Positions 9,383 through 16,470 of a stretch of 64,000 nucleotides of DNA are shown here, piece after piece. The notes beneath the pieces were generated by a model. The model ran no database searches and was not told where the DNA came from. It saw nothing but the letters and a program-made list of their open reading frames with translations. Source of the stretch: Ruminiclostridium josui JCM 17888. Lineage in GTDB: Bacteria; Bacillota; Clostridia; Acetivibrionales; DSM-1351. Both the position numbers and the translations under genes were made by a program. The stretch's first letter is position 1; each line of letters starts with the position of its first letter. The stretch is taken from contig NZ_JAGE01000001.1 of the NCBI RefSeq assembly GCF_000526495.1, positions 804,001 through 868,000 on the forward strand, written 5' to 3'.

Positions 9383-9650
9383 GGGAATGTCGCATAAATT
9401 TTTCTGTTTTAACACTTCTACTCCCGTATAAAATTGTATCAATGATTGCTTCCAAGATATTTGCATAAGTTTATAACGGCTTATCTTAGGATATTTTACC
9501 GTCGCCCACATTCATCGTGAAAGTTTTCCGGTAAAATATCCTTGCTTCGCCAATAAACATCTACAAATATCTTTAACCAAGCTTCCATTGATACAATTTA
9601 TACTCTAAGTACAGGTTAAAAGATAAAATTCCATTTTTTTTACAGACCCT
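9382..9650. repeat. Imperfect foldback (MITE-like) element, about 265 bp
   Basis: The two halves are imperfect reverse complements over about 120 bp each. The best-matching blocks are AGGATATTTTACCG (9488-9501) with CGGTAAAATATCCT (9529-9542), AAGATATTTG with CAAATATCTT, and TTGTATCAATG with CATTGATACAA. Both outer ends begin AGGG-x2-TGT when read inwards. The left end resembles the ends of the hairpin at 45413-45496. No transposase remains. It lies between convergent genes. Confidence 0.6.
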
Positions 9651-10203
9651 ATAATACCTTTCTCTCAAACTCTTCTATAATTTTCAGGTATTTCTCCTGT
9701 AAATTCTGTTCCTGTGCTTTGCTTTCTGCCTTTTCACATTCGAAGTTAAGCATGTCCATGGTTTCTTTAACCAGATTATTTCTTGCAAAAGTGTATACTA
9801 CTCCGTCTTCTTTTTCAATATGCCTGTAAAGCAGGTGCGTATATGAAACAGCATTAGCTATGATATCAAGCTTAGATTCATCATCACCTTCCAGAACCCT
9901 TTTTACAGCAGCTTCAAGTTCCTGCATATGAAGCCGTCCCAAATCATGTTCCACCAGCATGCCATGTCTTACAAGTTTTTGTGCTGCTGGCCCCATTTCT
10001 TTTTCCATCCTGTCAAAAAGAAGTTTTTCTTCTTTACCATGGTGGTGGGCATCTGCATAATTTCTTACAAAATCAATTATTGTAAAAAAATCCTCGTACT
10101 CTACCTGTTCACCCTTTAAAATCTTGTAGCAGTATACGCGTATAACCTTCAGCATACGCTTAATATTTTTATGCTCATCTACCATTAAATCAATACAGTC
10201 CAT
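9649..10203 (-). CDS. Hemerythrin-domain (HHE) protein
   Basis: 184 residues, an all-helical protein with the diiron ligand pattern of bacterial hemerythrins: DEHKNIKRM (His about 11), HHHGKEEKLLF (His and Glu about 53-59), LVEHDLGR, and THLLYRHIEKEDGVVY. Clostridial members sense or scavenge oxygen or nitric oxide, or store iron. Which applies here is unknown. An AAAGGAGGAAAA ribosome site precedes the ATG. It is 13 bp downstream of the next gene on the same strand, so the two are probably co-transcribed. The last bases run into the end of the foldback element. Confidence 0.85.
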   Translation of the reverse strand: MDCIDLMVDEHKNIKRMLKVIRVYCYKILKGEQVEYEDFFTIIDFVRNYADAHHHGKEEKLLFDRMEKEMGPAAQKLVRHGMLVEHDLGRLHMQELEAAVKRVLEGDDESKLDIIANAVSYTHLLYRHIEKEDGVVYTFARNNLVKETMDMLNFECEKAESKAQEQNLQEKYLKIIEEFERKVL

Positions 10204-10216
10204 ATTTTCCTCCTTT

Positions 10217-10846
10217 CTACTTACGGGTTATCCTGTGTGTATTATCAACGGACCTTACATAAATAAAATCAGGGTTCAGCTCTTCTACAAATGCTTTTAC
10301 CCAAGCCTCCCTAAGTTCATAAAAATTATTTACATTTCCCTCAACCTTTTTCCAATATGGTGTATGCAGGCATATTGCAGACTTCCATACAAACTCCCTA
10401 TCACTGCTTGATACTATTTCATTTACTCGGTCACAAGGCATTCCCTCAAGAATGTAATCATTCAAAGCATTAAATATTTCTTCCGGTGTGGCTGCATTCC
10501 CTTGATAATCTGCTGCGGCAGCTTTCCCTTGATTTTTATAAATCTCAGTTAAATCCTTCTTATAATCCATGTTCCTGTTTAATACCTGAGTTACAAGTGC
10601 TGCCTGCCTTAATTCTGCACTTTCTATTCTTTCCTGCAGCCACCCGTGTATATTTGAGGTATCAATCAATTGTTCCAGTGGCTCTGGCTCCAAAGGTGGG
10701 CCGTGTTTTTCATTTATATCCTGAACCCAGGTGCCTATAGGCAGCTTCTTTTCCTGAGCCCATTTTATAATATCTTTTTCAATTTTCTCATACCAAATTA
10801 TTTTGTTATAAAGCCAGTAATGTATTTTACCAAGAAATAAACTCAT
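10217..10846 (-). CDS. Conserved-looking hypothetical protein upstream of hemerythrin
   Basis: 209 residues, mostly helical by composition, with several Trp and His residues (WYEKIEKDIIKWAQEKK, GTWVQDINEKHGPP, WKSAICLHTPYW, FYELREAWVKAF). No family was recognised. No signal peptide or membrane segment is visible, so it is probably cytoplasmic. A good GGAGGAAAAC site precedes the ATG. The 13-bp gap to the hemerythrin gene suggests a shared transcript and possibly a shared role in oxygen or iron handling, but that is only contextual. Confidence 0.75.
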   Translation of the reverse strand: MSLFLGKIHYWLYNKIIWYEKIEKDIIKWAQEKKLPIGTWVQDINEKHGPPLEPEPLEQLIDTSNIHGWLQERIESAELRQAALVTQVLNRNMDYKKDLTEIYKNQGKAAAADYQGNAATPEEIFNALNDYILEGMPCDRVNEIVSSSDREFVWKSAICLHTPYWKKVEGNVNNFYELREAWVKAFVEELNPDFIYVRSVDNTHRITRK

Positions 10847-10984
10847 GTTTTCCTCCGATTAATTTATATTTATTTTTCTTTTAATTATTTTGTTCTTAAG
10901 TACTAATTTTTATTTAACACACTCAATTAATACATTTTGAATAGTATATTATAGAATTTTTGCATTATTTAGGAGTAATAATTT

Positions 10985-11800
10985 ATGGAGTACACCATTA
11001 AGACAGAACAGGATGTGAATATTTATGTAAATGATATTAATCCTTATGGTAAAAAGGTAATTCTTTTTGTGCACGGCTGGCCTTTAAGTCACAGGGCATT
11101 TGAATACCAATTCAATGTCCTTCCTAAAATGGGGTACAGATGTATTGGTATGGATACAAGAGGCTTTGGCAATTCAAGTAAGCCCTTTTGGGGTTATAAC
11201 TACAATAGGTTGGCTGAAGATGTCCGTTGTGTAGTTGACTCATTAAAGCTTCGGAACTTCGTTCTGGCAGGCCACTCAATGGGAGGTGCTACTGTTATAC
11301 GCTATATGTCCCTCTTCAAGGGATATGGTGTTTCAAAGCTGGCATTGTTTGCCGCTGCTGCACCAAGCCTTACTATGCGCCCCGACTTTCCTTACGGTCT
11401 CCCTAAAGAAGATATAACAAAAATAATTAATAGTGTATATGATAATCGACCTCAAATGCTTTTGGATACTGCACCAATGTTTTTTTTCAAACCAATAACT
11501 AAAGCTCTGTCAGATTGGTTTTTCCAACTTGGCTTTATGGCTGCTAACTGGGCTACTGCAGAATGTGCTAAAACCTTCCGGGACGAAAGCCTTTTTAACG
11601 ACCTACCCCAAATTCAGGTTCCAACCTTGATACTTCACGGTATACATGACCGTGTTTGCCTGTTTCCTCTGGCAAAAGTCATGGAAAAAAGTATCAAAAA
11701 CTCAAGGCTCGTACCTTTTGAATACAGCGGGCACAGTCTGTTCTTTGAGGAAAAAGATAAGTTTAATATGGAATTGGTAAAATTTATTGAACATTTTTAA
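10985..11800 (+). CDS. Alpha/beta hydrolase (haloperoxidase/esterase-like)
   Basis: 271 residues, typical length for the family. The oxyanion-hole segment is HGWPLSH (about 29-35). The nucleophile elbow GHSMGGA has the catalytic Ser at about 98. An acid residue is expected in LHGIHDRVC (about 220), and the catalytic His is in the C-terminal YSGHSLFFEE. The sequence resembles non-haem haloperoxidase/esterase-type hydrolases. The substrate is unknown. It is monocistronic, with AGGAGTAA before the ATG and a strong hairpin after the stop. Confidence 0.85.
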   Translation: MEYTIKTEQDVNIYVNDINPYGKKVILFVHGWPLSHRAFEYQFNVLPKMGYRCIGMDTRGFGNSSKPFWGYNYNRLAEDVRCVVDSLKLRNFVLAGHSMGGATVIRYMSLFKGYGVSKLALFAAAAPSLTMRPDFPYGLPKEDITKIINSVYDNRPQMLLDTAPMFFFKPITKALSDWFFQLGFMAANWATAECAKTFRDESLFNDLPQIQVPTLILHGIHDRVCLFPLAKVMEKSIKNSRLVPFEYSGHSLFFEEKDKFNMELVKFIEHF

Positions 11801-11820
11801 TGTGACAATTCTGTAATACA

Positions 11821-11863
11821 AAAATCATTGCTTGAACTAAATATTTTAAGCAATGATTTTTTT
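11821..11863 (+). terminator. Intrinsic terminator after the alpha/beta hydrolase
   Basis: AAAATCATTGCTT (11821-11833) pairs with AAGCAATGATTTT (11848-11860) around a 14-base AT-rich loop, and the 3' arm runs into a T-tract. Confidence 0.85.
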
Positions 11864-12097
11864 CAATGTAAAAATTCTAAACATTAGTATTATAGGACTT
11901 CAATCTCTTCTCTGATAAGGTTATGTAAATAATTTCTTGTTAACAATTTATATATAGTAATTGAAATATTTTTTCATCCTTGCTATTATTATCTAGTCAC
12001 TATATTTAGACTAGTAAACTGTTAGAAGACAAAAGTGGCTATAATGTTTTTTTATTTTAGTTTAGGGCAAAAATATATTAATAAGGAGTGTATTAAC
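11864..12097 (+). promoter_or_regulatory. Leader and promoter region of the NSS transporter operon
   Basis: TTGAAA at 11961-11966 and TATTAT at 11984-11989 with a 17-bp spacer form a convincing sigma-A promoter. The roughly 100-base leader contains a short CTAGTC (11993-11998) / GACTAG (12009-12014) hairpin. No S-box, T-box or other riboswitch core was recognised. Confidence 0.65.
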
Positions 12098-13606
12098 ATG
12101 ACGCAAAAAAGGGATCAGTGGGGATCAAAAGCCGGATTTATCCTTGCTGCCATTGGTTCGGCTGTTGGTCTAGGCAATATATGGAGATATCCGTATGTAC
12201 TCTATTCAAACGGCGGAGGTGCTTTTCTAATTCCATATTTCTTCGCTATATTAACTGCCGGAATACCATTAATAATTTTAGAATATGGATTAGGACACAA
12301 ATTTAAAGGTTCACCGCCCTTGGCTCTTGCCAGAGCAAATAAAAAATGGGAGTGGCTTGGTTGGTGGCCAAGTATTAATTCATTTATCATATTGACTTAC
12401 TACACGCTGATACTCAGCTGGGCTGTAAACTATCTGTTTTTCAGCTTTACACAGGCTTGGGGAACTGATACAAATTCATTTTTCTTTAAGGACTTCCTTA
12501 AAATGGCTGATAGCCCCTTTAAGCTGGGTGGATTTGTATGGCCGGTATTTGTTGGTATTACTATTATATGGCTGATAAACTGGTTTGTATGTTTTAAAGG
12601 TGTTTCCAGTGGAATTGAAAAGATTAATAAGATTCTGCTTCCAACCCTAGTAATAGCAATGATAATTATTGTTATCAGAGGGGTAACTCTTCCGGGAGCT
12701 AGTCTTGGACTTAACAAACTTTTTACACCGGACTGGTCAAAAGTACTGGAGCCAAAAGTCTGGATATCTGCATATGGTCAGGTTTTCTTTTCATTAAGCC
12801 TTGCAATGGGAATCATGATTACTTATTCTAGTTATCTTCCAAAAAAGACAGATATAAATAACAGCGCTTTCATGACAGCCTTTGCCAATTGTGGGTTTGA
12901 GTTCTTGTCAGCAATAGGAATTTTTGGAATTTTAGGATACATGGCATCTACTCAGGGAGTGGGAGTAGATGAAGTTGCTTCACAGGGTATCGGACTTGCG
13001 TTTGTAGCCTTTCCTAAGGTATTTACGGTTATGGGTGGAATAGGTAAGTTCTTTGGCATATTATTCTTTACCTGTCTTGTTTTTGCCGGAATAACTTCCT
13101 CCATATCTCTGGTTGAAGCTTCCTCCTCGGCATTGATTGACAAAACAGGAGCAGGAAGAAAAAAAGTTGTTTCTTTAGTTTGCCTTGTTGGGTATGCAAT
13201 AAGTATACTATATTCTACAGGGGCAGGATTATATTTCCTTGATATTATAGACAACTTTGTAAATTCATACGGAATTGTAACAGTAGGCTTGCTTGAAGCA
13301 ATAACCATAGGATGGTTCTTCGGAGCTTCTAAAATACGCGAACACACTAACCCCATTTCCTATTTTTCAGTTGGAAAGTGGTGGAATCTCATGATTAAAT
13401 TTGTAACTCCTGCTGTATTGACCTTTATGATTATATCCAACATTATAAATGAAATATCAAAACCATACGGAGGGTATTCACAAAAAGCACTGATTGCTTA
13501 TGGTTGGAGTGTGATAATTATCGGAATTGCTTTATCTTTGATATTATGCCAAAGACCTTGGAAGGACAGAAGTATTACCTCTTATAAATCTGAGGAGGTG
13601 AAGTAG
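12098..13606 (+). CDS. Sodium-dependent NSS-family amino-acid transporter (MetP-like large subunit)
   Basis: 502 residues from the ATG at 12098, which has an AAGGAGTG site; an upstream in-frame ATG at 12035 lacks one. The N-terminus carries the neurotransmitter:sodium symporter signature AAIGSAVGLGNIWRYPY, whose unwound TM1 binds sodium and substrate. About a dozen hydrophobic segments follow. The gene is joined without a gap to a 34-residue membrane peptide of MetS type. In Corynebacterium glutamicum such a pair (MetPS) takes up methionine and alanine, so import of a small neutral amino acid is the best guess. Transporter identity is secure; the substrate is inferred. Confidence 0.92.
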   Translation: MTQKRDQWGSKAGFILAAIGSAVGLGNIWRYPYVLYSNGGGAFLIPYFFAILTAGIPLIILEYGLGHKFKGSPPLALARANKKWEWLGWWPSINSFIILTYYTLILSWAVNYLFFSFTQAWGTDTNSFFFKDFLKMADSPFKLGGFVWPVFVGITIIWLINWFVCFKGVSSGIEKINKILLPTLVIAMIIIVIRGVTLPGASLGLNKLFTPDWSKVLEPKVWISAYGQVFFSLSLAMGIMITYSSYLPKKTDINNSAFMTAFANCGFEFLSAIGIFGILGYMASTQGVGVDEVASQGIGLAFVAFPKVFTVMGGIGKFFGILFFTCLVFAGITSSISLVEASSSALIDKTGAGRKKVVSLVCLVGYAISILYSTGAGLYFLDIIDNFVNSYGIVTVGLLEAITIGWFFGASKIREHTNPISYFSVGKWWNLMIKFVTPAVLTFMIISNIINEISKPYGGYSQKALIAYGWSVIIIGIALSLILCQRPWKDRSITSYKSEEVK

Positions 13607-13711
13607 ATGACTGCTACATCTATAGTATTCTTTCTGATTGGTGCGGTTTTCCTCTGGGGTGGACTAGCTGTAACAATTTCCATTGCCGTTAAAAATGAAT
13701 CTAAAAAATAG
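13607..13711 (+). CDS. MetS-like single-span small subunit of the NSS transporter
   Basis: A 34-residue ORF that begins directly after the transporter stop codon (TAG-ATG), with GAGGAGGTG as a near-perfect ribosome site inside the transporter's end. It encodes one membrane span (about residues 5-28, SIVFFLIGAVFLWGGLAVTI) and a short basic tail, the form of MetS/MmpS small subunits of NSS importers. A terminator follows 3 bp later, so the two genes form a closed operon. It is easy to miss because of its length. Confidence 0.85.
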   Translation: MTATSIVFFLIGAVFLWGGLAVTISIAVKNESKK

Positions 13712-13713
13712 AT

Positions 13714-13745
13714 AAAAGGGGCTGCATAAAACAGCCCCTTTTTTA
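13714..13745. terminator. Intrinsic terminator between the NSS operon and tlp
   Basis: AAAAGGGGCTG (13714-13724) pairs with CAGCCCCTTTT (13732-13742) around CATAAAA, followed by a T-run. The A-tract on the other side lets it serve the convergent tlp gene as well. Confidence 0.9.
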
Positions 13746-13979
13746 TTAATCATCCCTACGTTTTTGATGCAAAGCTTCATCTCTTATTTCTGCTCTGAAG
13801 CCTTCAAGTGCATCACGTCTTCTTTCATTTTTTTCTTCCAAAGTTTTCGCCATTTTTCTGTCATCAGTTTTTTCAATCAGTTCCTCTGCTAATTCCATAT
13901 TTTTAATTGTATGATTGATATTGGCTTGTATTCTTTCTACATTGTCGCTTCTATCATCTGGTTTTGGCTTATTCTTCAT
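13746..13979 (-). CDS. tlp: Small acid-soluble spore protein Tlp
   Basis: 77 residues, highly charged. It starts MKNKPKPDDRSDNVERIQ, the hallmark of the Tlp family, with further matches at NTIKNMELAEE-like and EKNERRRDALEGFRAEIRDEA. Tlp is a minor small acid-soluble protein packed into the spore core and is normally made in the forespore under SigG. No clear SigG promoter could be read by eye. AAGGAGGATG precedes the start. Its presence marks the organism as an endospore former. The next gene upstream is 32 bp away on the same strand. Confidence 0.9.
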   Translation of the reverse strand: MKNKPKPDDRSDNVERIQANINHTIKNMELAEELIEKTDDRKMAKTLEEKNERRRDALEGFRAEIRDEALHQKRRDD

Positions 13980-14011
13980 ATAAACATCCTCCTTCTGATT
14001 TACAATACTTT

Positions 14012-14359
14012 TTAGTCTTTGTCATCATCAATCTTAATTTCCACGGCCCCGGATTGCTCCATGACCGACTTTACTTCCTGAGCTTTGTGCCTTGCAGCTT
14101 TAACAAACACTACAATCCCACTATCATCATTTAGTTCGTTTAAGCTTTCAACAAAAGATTTTAATCTACCAGGGTCATCATATGCTGTTTTAACGGTGGC
14201 ACTTATATGATTATCTATGGCATCAGCGTTCATGCTTCGAAACTTGGCTTCATCGAAACTGCTGATTATCATATCTTGCCTGCTGATTCCGCTGTTTTTC
14301 AGAGAATCAACTACCCCGCCTACCTGACCTGGCTCCAAAAATCTACCTATTATTTTAAT
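14012..14359 (-). CDS. Small hypothetical protein with a probable ATT start codon
   Basis: 115 residues if translation starts at the ATT at 14359-14357 (reading MIKIIGRFLEPGQVGGVVDS), or 108 from a TTG at 14338. GGAGGG at 14372-14367 sits 7 bases before the ATT, while the TTG has no ribosome site, and the frame stays beta-strand-like up to the ATT. The sequence alternates strand and helix (KIIGRF, SRQDMIISSF, SGIVVFVKA) and ends in an acidic IKIDDDKD tail, suggesting a ferredoxin-like or stress-protein fold. No family was recognised. It precedes tlp on the same strand. Confidence 0.65.
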   Translation of the reverse strand: MKIIGRFLEPGQVGGVVDSLKNSGISRQDMIISSFDEAKFRSMNADAIDNHISATVKTAYDDPGRLKSFVESLNELNDDSGIVVFVKAARHKAQEVKSVMEQSGAVEIKIDDDKD

Positions 14360-14465
14360 GATAAATCCCTCCCTGCTTGCTATGCCTTGGTAAGAGAACT
14401 AATTAAAATAGAATAATTCTTTTTATATTGTGTCCAAAATTTTTTTTTGTAAAGAGGTAAAAAAA

Positions 14466-15224
14466 TCAAAAAAACGAACCATAACTGCAGCACCCGATTG
14501 CACCGTTAAATTGCGGTTCTTCAAGCTTTATTATTTCGTCAAAATCATTTGCAAGGTAACGAGCAAGTGATTTACTTTTTGCTACTCCTCCCGATAAAAT
14601 TAACTTTTTCCCTTTAAATCTAAATAGCAAGGGTCTGAGTTTCCTGTAAAGTGAATAGTTTACTCCGGCACATAGTCTATCCATTGAAACGCCTTCCGCT
14701 ATTTTACCTATGAGTTCCGATTCTGAAAACACAGAACAGGTAGAATTCAACTCTACAGGTTCTTTGAAATATTCTGTTAATTTATCAAGCGAAATTTCCA
14801 GAACTCCCGCCATGTTTTCTAGAAACCTTCCGCAGGAAGCTGCACATTTCTCATTCATCTCCAAGTCAGTTATAAGGCCTTTTTCAACCTTTACAACCTT
14901 CACATCCTGGCCCCCCACATCCAGCAGTGTGAATTCCTTCATTCCTGTTTGATAAATAGCTCCGTATACATGAGCCTTTATTTCTGTTATTTGCTTGAAC
15001 ATACTGATATCAGTGTTATTCCTTCCATATCCCGTTGATACAGCGGCAACCTCTTCACTAATTCCCAGTCTACTTATGTCAACTTCAAGTTTTCCATTCT
15101 TATACAGACAGTAGTTTTTATAAAAAGTCATTGTACTGATTTTCTGTTTATGTATAATTAAATTTTTATCCATAAGAGCTATTTTTACTTCCCTGCTGCC
15201 CATATCAATTCCAAGTATTTTCAT
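14466..15224 (-). CDS. BadF/HgdC-type ATPase activator of a 2-hydroxyacyl-CoA dehydratase or double-cubane protein
   Basis: 252 residues of the ASKHA fold. The phosphate-binding loop is GIDMGSREVKIAL near the N-terminus, LLDVGGQDVKVV at about 100-111, and SGGVAKSKSLARYL near 220. The Cys of NEKCAASCGRF (about 129-136) and of STCSVFSESEL (about 163-172) correspond to the two ligands by which each subunit of the HgdC dimer holds one [4Fe-4S] cluster. It should use ATP hydrolysis to drive electrons onto its partner, encoded just upstream with a 1-base TAATG overlap implying coupled synthesis. It matches the size of DCCP reductases as well as dehydratase activators. Confidence 0.85.
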   Translation of the reverse strand: MKILGIDMGSREVKIALMDKNLIIHKQKISTMTFYKNYCLYKNGKLEVDISRLGISEEVAAVSTGYGRNNTDISMFKQITEIKAHVYGAIYQTGMKEFTLLDVGGQDVKVVKVEKGLITDLEMNEKCAASCGRFLENMAGVLEISLDKLTEYFKEPVELNSTCSVFSESELIGKIAEGVSMDRLCAGVNYSLYRKLRPLLFRFKGKKLILSGGVAKSKSLARYLANDFDEIIKLEEPQFNGAIGCCSYGSFF

Positions 15225-16222
15225 TACTTAAGCCCCCTTATATCTCCCAACATATCCAGAAAAGCTTCAAGTCTGAGCTTTGTCCTTGAATCAAGACAAT
15301 TTGACTTGTCTCCCTCTATAGTAAATACAGGAATATCAAGCTCCTGTTTTATTACTATGTCCTGTATGGCTCTGTGGCAAAAAGACTGCGTATAATGGAC
15401 AATACCGTCAAGGCTTCTTAGTCTAATCTGTTTTTTAATTTCCATAAGTCTGAATTCCAGGTCATAAGGATATGTATAGTCATAATATTGCCGGTATATA
15501 TTAGGGGCTTGTGAAGCCCTTGGAAAGGAAAACTCTCTTTGCACTTCATTATATACAAAACAGGCGTTGAACCTTTCAACATATTCAAAAACATCACATA
15601 TCATTGGAGGTACACCTATATAACCAAGTCTCAATAACTGTTTTCTCGGCGGTCTTTTTGATATTTCATTTATTTTTCCTTCAAGGAATTCTGCACATTT
15701 TTGCGGGTTGCCGTCAAAGTCGCTTAAAGTTACCTGTGATATATGATTTTCAAAGCCTGTAGCTTTGTTGTCTATGTAAGTAAGTTCATCAATAGCTTTT
15801 GCGAGGTTTCTTATGTTATTCAAATCCTTTCTGACAGACTCCGTCTGCTCCAAGCTGACATTAAAAGCTTTCATAAACTTATTTAATTCTGAAGTAATAT
15901 CTTCAATGGTATGAGATGATGGATAAGAAAAGTGATACACTTTTATTCCTTTTTTCTTCAGAACCTCAAGCAATGCTCCCGTATTGGAGCAATCACCCTC
16001 CTGAACTCCTACTATTTCATCTATACCATAGCGCAGGCATGCTCCATAAATTCCTTTTATCCAGGCACAGGAGCTTTTAGGAAAACCGTCCCTTTCCGCC
16101 CTTTCTATATCTTCTGAATAACTATCACTGGATATAAATACATTATTCAAGTCAATTACTTTGTAGTTTGCAGCAAGCAGTATTTCTATAGGAACTGTAG
16201 TTGTAATTCCGATTTTTCTCAT
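15224..16222 (-). CDS. 2-hydroxyacyl-CoA dehydratase D-component / double-cubane cluster family protein
   Basis: 332 residues related to the HgdB subunit and to double-cubane cluster proteins (DCCP). Eight cysteines are present, including Cys52 (KSSCAW), Cys62 (GACLRYG), Cys78 (GDCSN) and later PPMICDV, FNACFVY, QSFCHRA and SNCLD, so one or more Fe-S clusters are expected. A dehydratase would need a second HgdA-like subunit, and none is adjacent. A stand-alone protein with its own ATPase activator is the arrangement described for DCCP, which reduces small molecules such as acetylene. The physiological reaction is unknown. A structured leader with its own promoter precedes it. Confidence 0.75.
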   Translation of the reverse strand: MRKIGITTTVPIEILLAANYKVIDLNNVFISSDSYSEDIERAERDGFPKSSCAWIKGIYGACLRYGIDEIVGVQEGDCSNTGALLEVLKKKGIKVYHFSYPSSHTIEDITSELNKFMKAFNVSLEQTESVRKDLNNIRNLAKAIDELTYIDNKATGFENHISQVTLSDFDGNPQKCAEFLEGKINEISKRPPRKQLLRLGYIGVPPMICDVFEYVERFNACFVYNEVQREFSFPRASQAPNIYRQYYDYTYPYDLEFRLMEIKKQIRLRSLDGIVHYTQSFCHRAIQDIVIKQELDIPVFTIEGDKSNCLDSRTKLRLEAFLDMLGDIRGLK

Positions 16223-16350
16223 AAAATATCCTCCAAACGTAAATAAAAAAAGGGCATATGCCCATGTGTAAACAAAATAAGCTATCCTTTACGATAGCAG
16301 GCCCGTAGTTTTGTTTACAGACAGGATGGTCACGAACTGTCTTATGAATT
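16223..16350 (-). promoter_or_regulatory. Structured 5' leader (candidate riboswitch or attenuator) of the double-cubane operon
   Basis: Read on the minus strand, the leader holds four elements. A GACAG/CTGTC hairpin lies at 16341-16320. An 11-bp closing stem TGTAAACAAAA/TTTTGTTTACA (16319-16309 with 16277-16267) encloses a GCTATC/GATAGC hairpin. GGGCATATGCCC at 16263-16252 is followed by a T-run, so it is terminator-like, and the GGAGGA ribosome site comes just after. No known riboswitch class was recognised. Confidence 0.55.
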
Positions 16351-16357
16351 TATTGTA

Positions 16358-16387
16358 ATTGTAGCAGTATGCTGTAATGGAAGTCAA
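16358..16387 (-). promoter_or_regulatory. Promoter of the double-cubane operon
   Basis: On the minus strand TTGACT (16387-16382) and TACAAT (16363-16358) are separated by 18 bp. Transcription would start just before the structured leader. Confidence 0.65.
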
Positions 16388-16418
16388 TGTTTTCAAGAAA
16401 TTAAAATAATTATAAAAG

Positions 16419-16448
16419 AGGGCCAGCGAAAGTTTTTTCACCGACCCT
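16419..16448 (-). terminator. Intrinsic terminator after the aldo/keto reductase
   Basis: On the minus strand AGGGTCGGTGAAA pairs with the TTTCGCTGGCCCT arm through about 13 bp including several G-U pairs, then CTTTTATAATT follows. Confidence 0.7.
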
Positions 16449-16470
16449 AATAATTATAATACTGTTTATC

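Noticed and set aside
11864-12097. SAM or T-box riboswitch before the NSS transporter
   Set aside because: No kink-turn GA pairs, no specifier or AGGGTGG T-box sequence, and no terminator hairpin between promoter and start; only a 6-bp hairpin is present.
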